DNA of 64,000 bases from Desulfosarcina ovata subsp. ovata (lineage in GTDB: Bacteria > Desulfobacterota > Desulfobacteria > Desulfobacterales > Desulfosarcinaceae). Shown piece by piece: positions 55,544-64,000 of this stretch. How positions within the stretch are numbered: position 1 is the stretch's first letter; each line of letters starts with the position of its first letter. Under the pieces are notes generated by a model, which was given only the letters and a program-made list of their open reading frames with translations, did no database searches and was not told the origin of the DNA. Where the stretch lies: positions 992,001-1,056,000 of the forward strand of contig NZ_AP021879.1 of assembly GCF_009689005.1 (NCBI RefSeq), read 5' to 3'. The translations under genes and the position numbers were made by a program.

Positions 55544-56514
55544 TTCCCATTCGCGATACCGTCCCGTCCCGGCGGGTGCCGGTGGTCAACAACACCATCA
55601 TCGGCATCAATATCGTGTTCTTTCTGCTGCAGCTGACCCAGGGCAGCGGCGGCGATCATTACCTGTTGCTCTACGGACTGGTGCCGGCAAAATTCACCGA
55701 TCCGCAGATTTCCGCCTATTTTTCCCTCGGCCAGAAGCTGATTTCGCTTTTCACCTTCATGTTCCTGCATGGCGGGTTCATGCACCTGATCGGCAACATG
55801 TGGTTCCTCCACATCTTCGGCGACAATGTCGAAGACCGGCTGGGTCCGGCGCGCTATGCTTTCTTCTACCTGCTCTGCGGCCTGGCTTCGGGCATGACCC
55901 ACCTGATCTTCAATGCCGGCTCCCGCGTTCCCACCATCGGGGCCAGCGGAGCCATCGCCGGCGTCATGGGCGCCTATTTCATCCTCTATCCCCGCTCCCG
56001 CATCCTGACCCTGATTCCGATCATCTTCATCCCCTGGTTCGTGGAGATCCCGGCCTTCTTTTTCATCGGCATCTGGTTCGTGCTGCAAGTATTCAATGCG
56101 GCTGGCAGTTCGGGCAGCGCCGGCGGCATCGCCTGGTGGGCGCACATCGGTGGATTCGTTTTCGGTATCCTTTTCCTCAAGCTCTTTGACCGCATCCCGG
56201 CCACCGGTTTCTCCAGCCGTCTGCAAAGCGCCACCCGCAAAAAGCAGTCCCACCGATTCCAGGTGATCAAGCCCACCCACGGTGAAACGGCCTCCGATCT
56301 CTACGGTGCCCTGACCATCACCCAGTACGAGGCCATGGTCGGCGCCCGCAAGCTGGTCACCGTCCCCTGGGGCCTGCAGAACCGGCTTTATAATGTGATC
56401 GTGCCTCAGGGCATCGGCGATGGTCAGGTGCTGCGGCTCAAGGGCGTCGGCCGGCCAAGGCCCGACGGCACCCGCGGCGACATGCTGCTCAAAATAAAGA
56501 TCCAGCATATCTAG
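55540..56514 (+). CDS. rhomboid-family intramembrane protease fused to a DnaJ C-terminal-like domain
   Basis: 324 residues. Six membrane helices with the rhomboid marks: FMFLHGGFMHLIGNMWFLHIFG, GASGAIAGVMGAY (catalytic Ser, near residue 132), and WWAHIGGFVFG (catalytic His, near 205). The last ~75 residues are different: DLYGALTITQYEAMVGARKL, VPQGIGDGQVLRLKGVGRP, GTRGDMLLKI match the second substrate-binding domain of DnaJ (Hsp40). Both active-site residues are present, so protease activity is likely. The fused part could present unfolded protein segments to the protease. Third gene of the valS-nadC operon. Confidence 0.85.
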   Translation: MIPIRDTVPSRRVPVVNNTIIGINIVFFLLQLTQGSGGDHYLLLYGLVPAKFTDPQISAYFSLGQKLISLFTFMFLHGGFMHLIGNMWFLHIFGDNVEDRLGPARYAFFYLLCGLASGMTHLIFNAGSRVPTIGASGAIAGVMGAYFILYPRSRILTLIPIIFIPWFVEIPAFFFIGIWFVLQVFNAAGSSGSAGGIAWWAHIGGFVFGILFLKLFDRIPATGFSSRLQSATRKKQSHRFQVIKPTHGETASDLYGALTITQYEAMVGARKLVTVPWGLQNRLYNVIVPQGIGDGQVLRLKGVGRPRPDGTRGDMLLKIKIQHI

Positions 56515-56581
56515 AATGTTTCCGATCGGGCCGTACCCCGATGGTATTCTGTCCATTTATAATCGATCGGATCCTTTAATT

Positions 56582-56609
56582 GGCATTTGGATTTTACCAT
56601 TTGGCATTG
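56582..56609 (-). repeat. AAATGCC heptad array, four units, inverted relative to the first
   Basis: On the plus strand GGCATTT, GGATTTT, ACCATTT, GGCATTG; reverse complement CAATGCC, AAATGGT, AAAATCC, AAATGCC. Same seven-base period and consensus as 9682-9716. Confidence 0.6.
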
Positions 56610-57050
56610 ATTGAATCGGAGCGGTGGTTTTCTGATCACACCATCAACAAGAATACATCCAAATGCGGTTACCCTTCCGGCACACTATTTTATAATTGAC
56701 ATTTCATACAATCACCGTTAGTAAAGCTATAAAGAAGCTATATTGGAGCTATTTAATAGTCACATAACACCGACTTCACTCATGCCATCATTTTTCCGTC
56801 ATATCGGTTTTACCTGAGGGGTCCGGCAATAACGTGTCCGGGTGACACGTTCACGGATGTCCGATGGTGATGGAATCAATATGGATACGCTCGTAACAGC
56901 CCTATTTTCACGTCCCGATTCCCCACCAAAACAATCAAACCACTCCGGTTCAAGGTGATTCTCACCGTAACCGGTGCATGGACAGGTTCCCTTGCCCCTT
57001 GATGCGCCATCGCCGCAGTGGCGGGACGCGCATGCGAGAACAAAGGGATG

Positions 57051-57172
57051 ACGGATTCGTAAAAAGTCCGATATCGGCGTTACGCTTCATCCTTCGTCAC
57101 TGCGGAGTACGATCAGTACGCCTCATTCCTCAGGATTCGCAAGCCTTGATCTCGGGCTTTTTACGAATCCGT
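57051..57172. repeat. 122-bp palindromic element, family C
   Basis: Inverted ends ACGGATTCGTAAAAAGTCCG at 57051 and the matching inverse at 57149-57172 (22 of 24 bases). The interior resembles the A-family design: a ~70-bp core with little self-similarity. Single copy here; the sequence type suggests a genome-wide family. Confidence 0.75.
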
Positions 57173-57226
57173 CTGGACGGCGACTCTTTACGAGACCATC
57201 AAGGGATAATCGGAAACCCACAACGC

Positions 57227-57269
57227 GTGCCCATCCATAAGCTCCCCGTTTGCCATTGTGGATGGACAC
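57227..57269 (+). promoter_or_regulatory. hairpin in the leader of the HdrA-like gene
   Basis: GTGCCCATCCA (57227-57237) pairs with TGGATGGACAC (57259-57269), 10 of 11. The stem ends about 17 nt before the ribosome site of the GTG start at 57297. Possible leader control element; not a terminator by sequence. Confidence 0.4.
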
Positions 57270-57296
57270 GAAACCATGTGAAAGGGACAGGAAGCT

Positions 57297-60200
57297 GTGA
57301 AAAATTTACCCGTTGCAGAAACGTTTACCACCCATTTTGCGGGCAACGATTTCGGCGATGTGATGGTCGTCGGTGGAGGAATCAGCGGCATCCAGGCCTC
57401 TCTCGATCTGGCCACCGCCGGATACCGGGTCTATCTGGTCGAAAAAGCGCCGACCATTGGCGGCAAGATGGCCCAGCTGGACAAAACCTTTCCCACCAAT
57501 GACTGCTCCATGTGCATTGAATCGCCCAAATTTCTCGAGTGCAAGCGGCATCCCAACATCGAAATCCTGACCATGACCGAGGTGGATCAGGTGCAGGGCG
57601 AAGCCGGCGATTTCAGGGTCACCCTGACCACCCGGCCACGCTACATCGATGAAGACAAATGCACCGGCTGCACCAGCTGTTCGGAGTACTGCCCGGTGCT
57701 GGTATCGGACCCCTTCAACCAGGATATATCCGATAATAAAGCGGTGCACATGTATTTTGCCCAGGCAATTCCGCTGACCCCTTACGTCAGCGAGCAATGC
57801 ATCTTTCTGGACGGCAAGAAGTGCACAATCTGCATGGGCATCTGTAAGAACGATGCCATCGACCTCAACCAGACCGCCCGTCAGCAACAGGTCAATGTGG
57901 GGACGATCATCCTGGCCCCGGGCATCGAGCCCTTCGATCCTTCCGTCAACAACGACTACGGCTACGGCAAGTTTGCCAACGTGGTCACCAGCCTCGATTA
58001 TGAACGGCTGCTCTGCGCCACCGGCCCCTACGAAGGCGAAATCCTGCGCGCCTCCGACAAGAAACACCCCCACAAGATCGCCTGGGTCCACTGTGTGGGG
58101 TCGAGGGGGGTGAACCAGGGCTACAACAGCTATTGTTCCGGCGTCTGCTGCACCTACACCCAGAAGCAGGTTATTCTGACCAAGGACCATGACGCCGATG
58201 CCGAGTGCACCATTTTCCACAACGACATCCGCTCCTACAGCAAGGGATTCGAGCGTTTCTACCAGCGTGCCGAGGCCCTGCCCGGCATCCGCTTCGTGCG
58301 CAGCTATGTCTCCATCGGACGGGAAATTCCGGAGACCCAAAACGTCACCCTGAGATATTCGACAACCGATGAGGGCGTAAAAGAGGAAGAGTTCGACATG
58401 GTGGTGCTGTCCGTCGGGTTACGGCCTCCGGCCGAGTACGGTCGCCTGGCCGAGAAGTTCGGCATCGAACTCAATGAACACGGGTTCTGCAAGACCGACC
58501 CGACCCGACCGCTGGAAACCTCGCGGCCGGGAATTTTCATCAGCGGCGCCTTTCAGGGTCCCATGGATATTCCCGAAGCGGTCTTCAGCGCCAGCGGCGC
58601 CGGTTCCCAGTGCGGTGAAGTCCTCTCCCGGCGGCGCGGCGATCTTTCCAAGGAACGGGTTTATCCACCGGAACGGGATGTCTCAGGCGAGGAGCCCAAA
58701 ATCGGCGTATTCGTGTGCCATTGCGGGGCCAACATCGGCCGCGTGGTCAACGTGCCCGAGGCCGTGGAATATGCCCTGAGCCTGCCCGGGGTGGTCCACG
58801 CCCAGGAACAGCTCTTCTCCTGCGCAACCAACTCGGCCAAGGAGATCACCGACACGATCAAGGAGAAAGGACTCAACCGCGTGGTCGTGGCGGCCTGCAC
58901 GCCGCGCACCCATGAGCCGGTCTTCCGCGACACCCTGCGCGAAGGCGGCATCAATCAGTATTTTTACGAAATGGCCAATATCCGCGAGCACTGCTCCTGG
59001 GTCCACTCCAAGGAGAAAGAAGAGGCCACCGAAAAGGCAAAGGACCTGATCCGCATGTCGGTGTCCCGCACGCACCTGCTTGAACCCCTGAAAGAATTCG
59101 ATCTGCCGGTGGACAAAACCGCCGTGGTGGTCGGCGGCGGGATTTCCGGCATGACCAGTGCGCTGAGTCTGGCCAAGCAGGGATTCGAGGTCCACCTGCT
59201 GGAAAAGGAGAAGGAACTCGGCGGCATGGCCCGCAGAATTCAGACCACCATCGAGGGCATGGATGTTCAGGCCCATCTGAAGGAAACAATCAGGAAAATT
59301 TACCAGCACCCCCGCGTGCATGTCGCCCATTCGGCCACCATTATGGACGTTGCCGGTTATGTGGGCAATTTCACCACCACGGTCAAGTCCGAGACCGGGA
59401 TGCGAACCATACGCCATGGAGCCGCCATTCTCGCCACCGGTGCCGACGAGTACACTCCCACCGAGTATCTGTACGGCCAGGATGACCGCGTACTGACCCA
59501 GCTGGAGCTGGAAGAATGCATCAGCGGCAATGACGAGCGCCTGGCCGGCGCCGAAAACCTGGTCATGATCCAGTGTGTCGGCTGCCGCAACGAAGAGCGA
59601 AACTACTGCTCGCGGATCTGCTGCACCCATGCGATCAAAAATGCCATCCGGCTGAAGGCGATCAACCCGGCCATGGATATCCATATCCTGTTCAGGGACA
59701 TGCGCACCTACGGGTTCAACGAGGATTACTACCGCATGGCGGCCGATAAAGGGGTCAAATTCATCCGCTTCGATCCGGAAACCGCCCCCCAGGTGGAAGC
59801 CGCCGAGGCCGAGGACGGCCGCAAGGTGCTGCGGGTCACCGTTGCCGATCCGGTCCTGGGCCACGGCCTGGAACTGGACGCCGATCTTCTGACCCTCTCC
59901 GCCGCCATCGTCCCCTCCGCCGGAATCGAAGAGATATCCAAGCAGTTCAAGGTGGCCTTGAGTCCGGAAGGCTTCTTTCAGGAGGCCCATGTCAAGCTGA
60001 GGCCGGTCGATTTTGCCGCCGAAGGCGTATTTCTTTGCGGAACGGCCCATTATCCCAAACACATATCCGAATCCATCAGCCAGGCCTACGGCGCCGCCGG
60101 CCGGGCCGCGGTGCTGCTCTCACAGGATACGGTCACCGCGTCCGGATCGGTATGCGAAGTGGACGAGGAACGCTGCATCTCCTGCGGTGCCTGCATTACG

Positions 60201-60419
60201 GCCTGCAGTTACGGCGCCATTGAATTCGAGATGACCCCGCGCGGCCGCAAGGCCAAGGTGATCCCGGTGCTGTGCAAGGGCGACGGCCTGTGCAATGCCA
60301 AGTGTCCCACGGAGGCGATCCAGCTGAAGCACTACACGGATGAAGAGATTCTGTATCAACTGGATGCGGCCTTTCCCGAGCTTTGTGAAAACCGGATGCC
60401 AGTTGAAACCACCGCCTGA
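57297..60419 (+). CDS. double HdrA-like flavin/iron-sulfur oxidoreductase
   Basis: 1040 residues made of two HdrA units. Unit 1 (1-~460): FAD motif VVGGGISGIQASLDLA, DCSMCIESPKFLEC, ferredoxin clusters CTGCTSCSEYC (~121) and CTICMGIC (~176), CVGSRGVNQGYNSYC. Unit 2 (~465-1040): HdrA N-terminal segment IGVFVCHCGANIGRVV, second FAD motif VVGGGISGMTSALSLA (~613), CVGCRNEERNYCSRICC, and C-terminal clusters CISCGACITAC (~960) and CKGDGLCNAKC (~992). HdrA proteins bifurcate electrons through FAD in heterodisulfide-reductase-type complexes. Starts with GTG after AGGAAG. The MvhD-like gene follows, supporting an electron-transfer complex. No HdrB/C or hydrogenase gene in the window. Confidence 0.9.
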   Translation: MKNLPVAETFTTHFAGNDFGDVMVVGGGISGIQASLDLATAGYRVYLVEKAPTIGGKMAQLDKTFPTNDCSMCIESPKFLECKRHPNIEILTMTEVDQVQGEAGDFRVTLTTRPRYIDEDKCTGCTSCSEYCPVLVSDPFNQDISDNKAVHMYFAQAIPLTPYVSEQCIFLDGKKCTICMGICKNDAIDLNQTARQQQVNVGTIILAPGIEPFDPSVNNDYGYGKFANVVTSLDYERLLCATGPYEGEILRASDKKHPHKIAWVHCVGSRGVNQGYNSYCSGVCCTYTQKQVILTKDHDADAECTIFHNDIRSYSKGFERFYQRAEALPGIRFVRSYVSIGREIPETQNVTLRYSTTDEGVKEEEFDMVVLSVGLRPPAEYGRLAEKFGIELNEHGFCKTDPTRPLETSRPGIFISGAFQGPMDIPEAVFSASGAGSQCGEVLSRRRGDLSKERVYPPERDVSGEEPKIGVFVCHCGANIGRVVNVPEAVEYALSLPGVVHAQEQLFSCATNSAKEITDTIKEKGLNRVVVAACTPRTHEPVFRDTLREGGINQYFYEMANIREHCSWVHSKEKEEATEKAKDLIRMSVSRTHLLEPLKEFDLPVDKTAVVVGGGISGMTSALSLAKQGFEVHLLEKEKELGGMARRIQTTIEGMDVQAHLKETIRKIYQHPRVHVAHSATIMDVAGYVGNFTTTVKSETGMRTIRHGAAILATGADEYTPTEYLYGQDDRVLTQLELEECISGNDERLAGAENLVMIQCVGCRNEERNYCSRICCTHAIKNAIRLKAINPAMDIHILFRDMRTYGFNEDYYRMAADKGVKFIRFDPETAPQVEAAEAEDGRKVLRVTVADPVLGHGLELDADLLTLSAAIVPSAGIEEISKQFKVALSPEGFFQEAHVKLRPVDFAAEGVFLCGTAHYPKHISESISQAYGAAGRAAVLLSQDTVTASGSVCEVDEERCISCGACITACSYGAIEFEMTPRGRKAKVIPVLCKGDGLCNAKCPTEAIQLKHYTDEEILYQLDAAFPELCENRMPVETTA

Positions 60420-60524
60420 TCACCAACCCGGCGAACCAATGGCATCCGGGATGGCCGACCGTGCCTGGCAGCCATCCCCGATGCCCAGCTTATCGATTTG
60501 ATTTCCAACAAGGAGAAGAGAAAA

Positions 60525-61292
60525 ATGGCGACAGGAAGCACCTTCAGACCCAGAATCATCGGTTTTCTATGCAATTGGTGCTGTTATGGCGGGGCGGATC
60601 TTTGCGGCGTTTCCCGCTTTCAATACCCCCCCTACCTGCGGGTCATCCGGGTGATGTGCTCGGGCCGGATCGACCTAAAATTCGTCCTGAAGGCCTTTTT
60701 GAACGGCGCCGATGCCGTGTTTGTGGGTGGTTGTCACCTCAACGACTGCCACTACAACCCGGAAGGCAACTACGACGCCCTGGTCATGTCGAAAATCTGC
60801 AAAAAACTGTTGGGGCATATCGGCATCAACCCCGATCGTTTCAGGCTCGAGTGGGTCTCCGCCGGTGAAGGGATCCGCTTTGCCGAAATCATGAACCAGT
60901 TCAGCAAAAGCACCCGGCAGCTGGGGCCCCTGGGCAGCAGCGAGGGGATCGACAAACAGGAGTTGGCCTTCAAGCTCGAAGCGGCGTTAAAACTCGTCCC
61001 GTTCATCAAGCTCGTCGAGCGCGAGCGGCTCAGGGTGCCGATCCGCACGGAGGTCGAATATGAGAAGTTCTTCGCCAGCGGCGACCTGGACCGGCTCTTC
61101 GACGAAATCATCCTCGAGAAATACACCATGAGTCAGATCGTCTCCCTGCTGCAGGAAAAGCCGCTGCCCACCAGCGAGATCGCCGAGCGGTTGAACCTCA
61201 ACCCTTCTGAAGTATCCCGCCACATGGGCAGTTCATCACGATATGGATTCGTCCGCTACGATGTGGCGAGCAATTGTTACGCCATCGCCTGA
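60525..61292 (+). CDS. MvhD/FlpD-type iron-sulfur subunit with C-terminal winged helix
   Basis: 255 residues from the ATG with AAGGAG upstream. The N-terminal ~130 residues are the MvhD fold with its [2Fe-2S]/Cys set: GFLCNWCCYGGADL, VMCSGRID, GGCHLNDCHY. This subunit passes electrons between a hydrogenase or dehydrogenase and HdrA. A helical stretch follows, then MSQIVSLLQEKPLPTSEIAERLNLNPSEVSRHM, a winged-helix-like module at the C-terminus, unusual in an electron carrier. 105 nt after the HdrA-like gene. Together they should form a soluble complex. Confidence 0.88.
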   Translation: MATGSTFRPRIIGFLCNWCCYGGADLCGVSRFQYPPYLRVIRVMCSGRIDLKFVLKAFLNGADAVFVGGCHLNDCHYNPEGNYDALVMSKICKKLLGHIGINPDRFRLEWVSAGEGIRFAEIMNQFSKSTRQLGPLGSSEGIDKQELAFKLEAALKLVPFIKLVERERLRVPIRTEVEYEKFFASGDLDRLFDEIILEKYTMSQIVSLLQEKPLPTSEIAERLNLNPSEVSRHMGSSSRYGFVRYDVASNCYAIA

Positions 61293-61312
61293 GCAAGCGT
61301 TCCGGGAATCCG

Positions 61313-62230
61313 TCAATCTTTGAGAATTAATCTTACCGCCCGCACCATCTTGTGCGGGTGATAGGATTTCTTCGCTTTGGTCAGCCCGGGAATGCCCATA
61401 TCGCTCTCCTTGTTGAGATAGGTATACCCGTTAAAGAGCATGCGGGCGCAGGCGTTGTCAAAATACTGATACAGCCCCTTGATGCTGCCAAGCGCCTTTT
61501 CGTACTGTAAGGTCGCCATGTCCGGCGTCAAGGGAGCCGAGATGCCGAAAGCACGGACCTCCCCGTCAATACGCAAAAGAATGCCCTTGAGGTCAAAGGC
61601 GTCATAGTTAACCAGCGTATTGATCGCCGCCTGCTTCTCGCAGGCCAGATCCGTCTGCTCATCGGCATCGCAGTCCCGCTCCCGGCACCACTCCTCGAGA
61701 AAAATCAGGCATTCCTCGGTATTGTCAGCGGTAATCGGATCGATGGTCACCCTGCCCCGGTCCACGTAATCCCGGTTGAACTGGTTGATCAGGTTGCGTT
61801 TCTTTGAATAGCGGTTGCCCTTCAACCCGGCCAGGTCCTCGGCCAGATAAACATAGTCGTCATAGGCGGCCTGGTGTTTGACGTCGAAATAGTGCGCCAC
61901 CTCGGCTTGGCCGAATCGGGTTACGTAGTCTTCGGGAACGAACCAGAACTCCGTGTGGCCGGCGAATTTGGCCACGCGCACCAGTTCATCGGGTGGCACC
62001 TCACGCCGTGGAGCGACGGGCAGCAGCAGGTGCCGGTTCCGCTTCAGGGTCTTGAATTCGGCAGCCACGATAAACGCGTCTTCATACTCGGCACCAAAGG
62101 GCTGGTACTCCTGGTTGCTCCAGCAAATCGCCGAAGAGAGCGAATAGGCACAGATCTCATAGCGCTGGTTTTCAAAATAATGGCGGTACTTGACATAATC
62201 CGGGGGTGTTAATTGAGAGAAATTCATCAT
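61313..62230 (-). CDS. DUF2156 (phosphatidylglycerol lysyltransferase C-terminal-like) protein
   Basis: 305 residues, tandem GNAT-like fold. NQEYQPFGAEYEDAFIVAA, YLAEDLAGLKGNRYSKKRNLINQF (the K-G/N-x-Y-x-x-K-R-N motif of the family), ILLRIDGEVRAFGISA, LGSIKGLYQYFDNACAR, NKESDMGIPGLTKAKKSYHP. No membrane segments, so this is the soluble catalytic-domain form. Family members transfer aminoacyl or other groups from tRNA; substrate unknown here. Its start overlaps the GNAT gene stop (ATGATGA), so they are coupled. Confidence 0.85.
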   Translation of the reverse strand: MMNFSQLTPPDYVKYRHYFENQRYEICAYSLSSAICWSNQEYQPFGAEYEDAFIVAAEFKTLKRNRHLLLPVAPRREVPPDELVRVAKFAGHTEFWFVPEDYVTRFGQAEVAHYFDVKHQAAYDDYVYLAEDLAGLKGNRYSKKRNLINQFNRDYVDRGRVTIDPITADNTEECLIFLEEWCRERDCDADEQTDLACEKQAAINTLVNYDAFDLKGILLRIDGEVRAFGISAPLTPDMATLQYEKALGSIKGLYQYFDNACARMLFNGYTYLNKESDMGIPGLTKAKKSYHPHKMVRAVRLILKD

Positions 62231-62640
62231 AACGTTTTAAGCATGGGCACGGAATCGGCCATGGGGGAAAATCCCAGCGGCCGATAAAATGGATGCGTCT
62301 TCCTTTCTGCAATCAGTCCGATCCAGCCGATGCCATCGCTTTCGAGGCGGGCCACCAGACGGGCCACCAGACGGGAGCCGATGCCCTGCCGGCGAAATGC
62401 CGGATCCACGGTGACATCCTGGATATAGGCGTCACTGACACGGTCACTGATGGCGCGTCCCATTCCGATGATGGTCTGGTCGTAGCGGGCCACCAGAAAA
62501 CAGTGGCTGCCCTGAACGATGCCGGCGACGGCCGACGGATTGTCCGCCGCATCCTTCCACCAGCCGGCCAGCCGGTAGAGTTCGGTCAGCCTGGCAATCT
62601 CGTTCTGGGTCGGATTAACAATAAATATATATTCAATCAT
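62227..62640 (-). CDS. GNAT-family N-acetyltransferase
   Basis: 137 residues from the ATG at 62640. IIGMGRAISDRVSDAYIQDVTVDPAFRRQGIGSRLVARLVARL contains the acetyl-CoA loop RRQGIG; FYRPLGF is the usual final motif. A 12-bp tandem duplication (GGGCCACCAGAC on the plus strand) encodes the repeated VARLVARL. The gene overlaps the DUF2156 gene, and the pair may act on the same small molecule. About 115 nt downstream of the GGDEF gene. Confidence 0.82.
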   Translation of the reverse strand: MIEYIFIVNPTQNEIARLTELYRLAGWWKDAADNPSAVAGIVQGSHCFLVARYDQTIIGMGRAISDRVSDAYIQDVTVDPAFRRQGIGSRLVARLVARLESDGIGWIGLIAERKTHPFYRPLGFSPMADSVPMLKTL

Positions 62641-62754
62641 AACAACAAACGATCCGCCGAATGCCGCGTCCTTCGGCAAAAACCGGTTCCTGCACGGTCA
62701 TGATGCCGCCGTCGTCGAACGGCACGGTTCGGGTAAAGGGCGATAAACGCAATC

Positions 62755-63669
62755 TCACTCGGCAGGGGGTTTGAAAATGCAGGATACCCGGTTACGGCCG
62801 GCCTGTTTTGACTCATACATGGCCTGGTCGGCACGCTGAACAAAACCGGAGACCGGTTCTTCGCGGCAATATTGGGTCACGCCCACGCTGATGGTAATCT
62901 GAACAGTGGCGTTGCCGGCGCTGGAGAACGTTTCCGAGGCCACGGCGGTACGCAGTCGCTCGGCAACCGTTCTGGCCTCTTCACCGGGCGTTCCCGGAAG
63001 AATGATGGTAAACTCCTCCCCCCCGTAACGGTAGGCGGTGTCCATTTTACGCAAACAGGCGCGGATGATCTGACCGATGCGCACCAGAATCTTGTCGCCT
63101 TCAAGATGACCGAAAGTGTCGTTGTAAATCTTGAAATTATCGATATCCAGCAGGAGCAGACTCAGTTTGTGGCCGTATCGGTTAAAACGCTCGATCTCTC
63201 CCTTGAGCTGGGAATAAAAATAGCGCGAGTTGTAGAGTTGGGTAAGGCCGTCGGTAATCGAGAGCTTCTTGAGTTCATCGAGCATCTGCAACCGCTCCTG
63301 ATTGAGCAGCCGTTCCCTGAGAACGCGCTTGAGGCGTAAGTCAAGCTCCTCGAAACGCACCGGCTTGAATACGAAATCGCTGGCCCCCTTGCTGATCGCC
63401 TCCTCGTAAGAGTATTCCTGGCTGTAACCGGTCATGACAATCACGTCCACATCCCAGGATGCCTTGATCTGGTCGGTAAGCGCCAGCCCATCTATGCCGG
63501 GCAGCATGATGTCGGTAATCACCACTTCCATGGGACATGCCGTAATGGCGGCCAATGCCTCCTCGGCGCTGGAGGCCACGGATGTCTCGTAGCCGGAAAG
63601 CCGAAGGTACTCGCGCATCGTTTCCCGGATGGAAGGTTCGTCATCGACAATGAGAATGTGTGCTGTCAT
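62755..63669 (-). CDS. REC-GGDEF diguanylate cyclase response regulator
   Basis: 304 residues. REC domain ILIVDDEPSIRETMREYLRLSG, VVITDIMLPGIDG (phospho-Asp near residue 53), VIVMTGYS, FVFKPVRF. GGDEF domain from ~145: LSITDGLTQLYNSRYF, LLLDIDNFKIYNDTFGHLEGD, YRYGGEEF (active GGEEF), and an I-site RKMD five residues before GGEEF. Should make cyclic di-GMP when phosphorylated and be inhibited by its product. No histidine kinase lies next to it. Cyclic di-GMP output would fit control of the exopolysaccharide locus in this window, but that is inference. Confidence 0.93.
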   Translation of the reverse strand: MTAHILIVDDEPSIRETMREYLRLSGYETSVASSAEEALAAITACPMEVVITDIMLPGIDGLALTDQIKASWDVDVIVMTGYSQEYSYEEAISKGASDFVFKPVRFEELDLRLKRVLRERLLNQERLQMLDELKKLSITDGLTQLYNSRYFYSQLKGEIERFNRYGHKLSLLLLDIDNFKIYNDTFGHLEGDKILVRIGQIIRACLRKMDTAYRYGGEEFTIILPGTPGEEARTVAERLRTAVASETFSSAGNATVQITISVGVTQYCREEPVSGFVQRADQAMYESKQAGRNRVSCIFKPPAE

Positions 63670-63709
63670 AAAAACCGATTCTAAATCTCAGATCGTTTGC
63701 GCTTACCCG

Positions 63710-63739
63710 TTGACACGTTCGAAAACGATTTGATATTAA
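63710..63739 (+). promoter_or_regulatory. candidate sigma70 promoter for lepA
   Basis: TTGACA (63710-63715), 18-nt spacer, TATTAA (63734-63739), about 90 nt before the lepA start and divergent from the GGDEF gene. Confidence 0.35.
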
Positions 63740-63830
63740 TATAGATTTTTAGTAAGCGAAAGGATTATAACCATGTTGAAAAGCGGTGTCAACCAACGAA
63801 GCGATCCGTTTTAATGAAACGTTCAATAAT

Positions 63831-64000
63831 ATGAGAAACATACGAAACTTCAGCATCATTGCCCACATCGATCATGGCAAGTCGACACTATCCGACCGCC
63901 TGATCCAGTCGAGCAAAATCATCGCCGACCGAGATTTCAAGGACCAGATTCTGGACACCATGGAGATCGAACGGGAACGCGGCATCACCATCAAGAGCCA
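63831..64000 (+). CDS. lepA: LepA (elongation factor 4), 3' partial
   Basis: The first 56 codons are present: [20 protein letters not shown] contains the G1 GTP-binding motif AHIDHGKST, followed by [12 protein letters not shown], the [16 protein letters not shown] switch region, all diagnostic of LepA rather than EF-Tu, EF-G or TypA. LepA is a ribosome-bound GTPase that acts in translation initiation/elongation. The gene runs off the right edge of the window. A 6-codon ATG frame (63814) ends in TGA overlapping the start. Confidence 0.93.
   Translation, partial: MRNIRNFSIIAHIDHGKSTLSDRLIQSSKIIADRDFKDQILDTMEIERERGITIKS

Larger units (their letters stand above)
56515..57296. other. 782-bp intergenic region with several repeats
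   Basis: No gene seen. Contains a four-unit heptad array (56582-56609), a TTGACA at 56696 with weak -10, a 122-bp palindromic element (57051-57172) and a hairpin (57227-57269) just upstream of the HdrA ribosome site AGGAAG. Confidence 0.6.

Overview
The window is bacterial, gene-dense and of moderate to high GC. Its gene content fits an anaerobic, energy-converting member of the Desulfobacterota, probably near the Desulfosarcina/Desulfobacterales group. The pointers are a very large double HdrA-type flavin/iron-sulfur protein followed by an MvhD-like subunit, an ACT + UPF0210 pair, a lipid-type PlsB, and many small interspersed palindromic repeats. The lineage is inferred from gene content; there is no rRNA or other direct marker.

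Layout. 1-9.5 kb: the end of a polysaccharide O-acetylation/esterase-like protein, a PlsB-type acyltransferase, an HNH-like protein without its histidines, an unusual pair (polytopic coiled-coil membrane protein plus a VWA-like lipoprotein), and an amidohydrolase. 9.9-27.2 kb: one long exopolysaccharide locus of the Wzx/Wzy type. It contains a priming sugar transferase fused to a nucleotidyltransferase, an OmpA/PEGA lipoprotein, a Wza-type export protein, a Wzz-type chain-length protein, a BY-kinase-like ATPase, the polymerase/ligase, a Wzx flippase, four glycosyltransferases, a deacetylase-like protein and a beta-helix protein. The Wzy-like gene is broken twice, by a 1-base contraction in a T run and by a 1684-bp insertion sequence with clear terminal repeats and target duplication. 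27-41 kb: housekeeping and accessory genes (DHH-CBS, ACT/UPF0210, ABC-2 exporter, K+ channel, radical SAM, cyclophilin, SF2 helicase) and a mixed toxin-antitoxin remnant.

41.5-49.7 kb holds a three-gene regulatory system: periplasmic binding protein, sigma54 response regulator and sensor kinase. A 3.5-kb composite of two nested insertion sequences splits the kinase in two. The outer element has perfect 14-bp ends and a 9-bp target duplication, and its transposase is itself split by an IS110-family element. The latter carries subterminal inverted repeats and, just 3' of its transposase, a highly structured segment that is a good candidate for a guide (bridge/seek) RNA. The kinase also has Asn where the phosphorylated His should be.

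50-64 kb: RarD-type permease, an acidic tandem-repeat protein, the valS-nadC-rhomboid/DnaJ-C operon, the HdrA-MvhD operon, two acyl-transferase-fold genes, a REC-GGDEF diguanylate cyclase, and the start of lepA at the right edge.

At least four families of short palindromic or periodic repeats lie between genes: a ~100-bp family in three copies, an element present once in long form and once as its two ends only, a single 122-bp palindromic element, and AAATGCC heptad arrays at two loci. No tRNA, rRNA or CRISPR array was seen.
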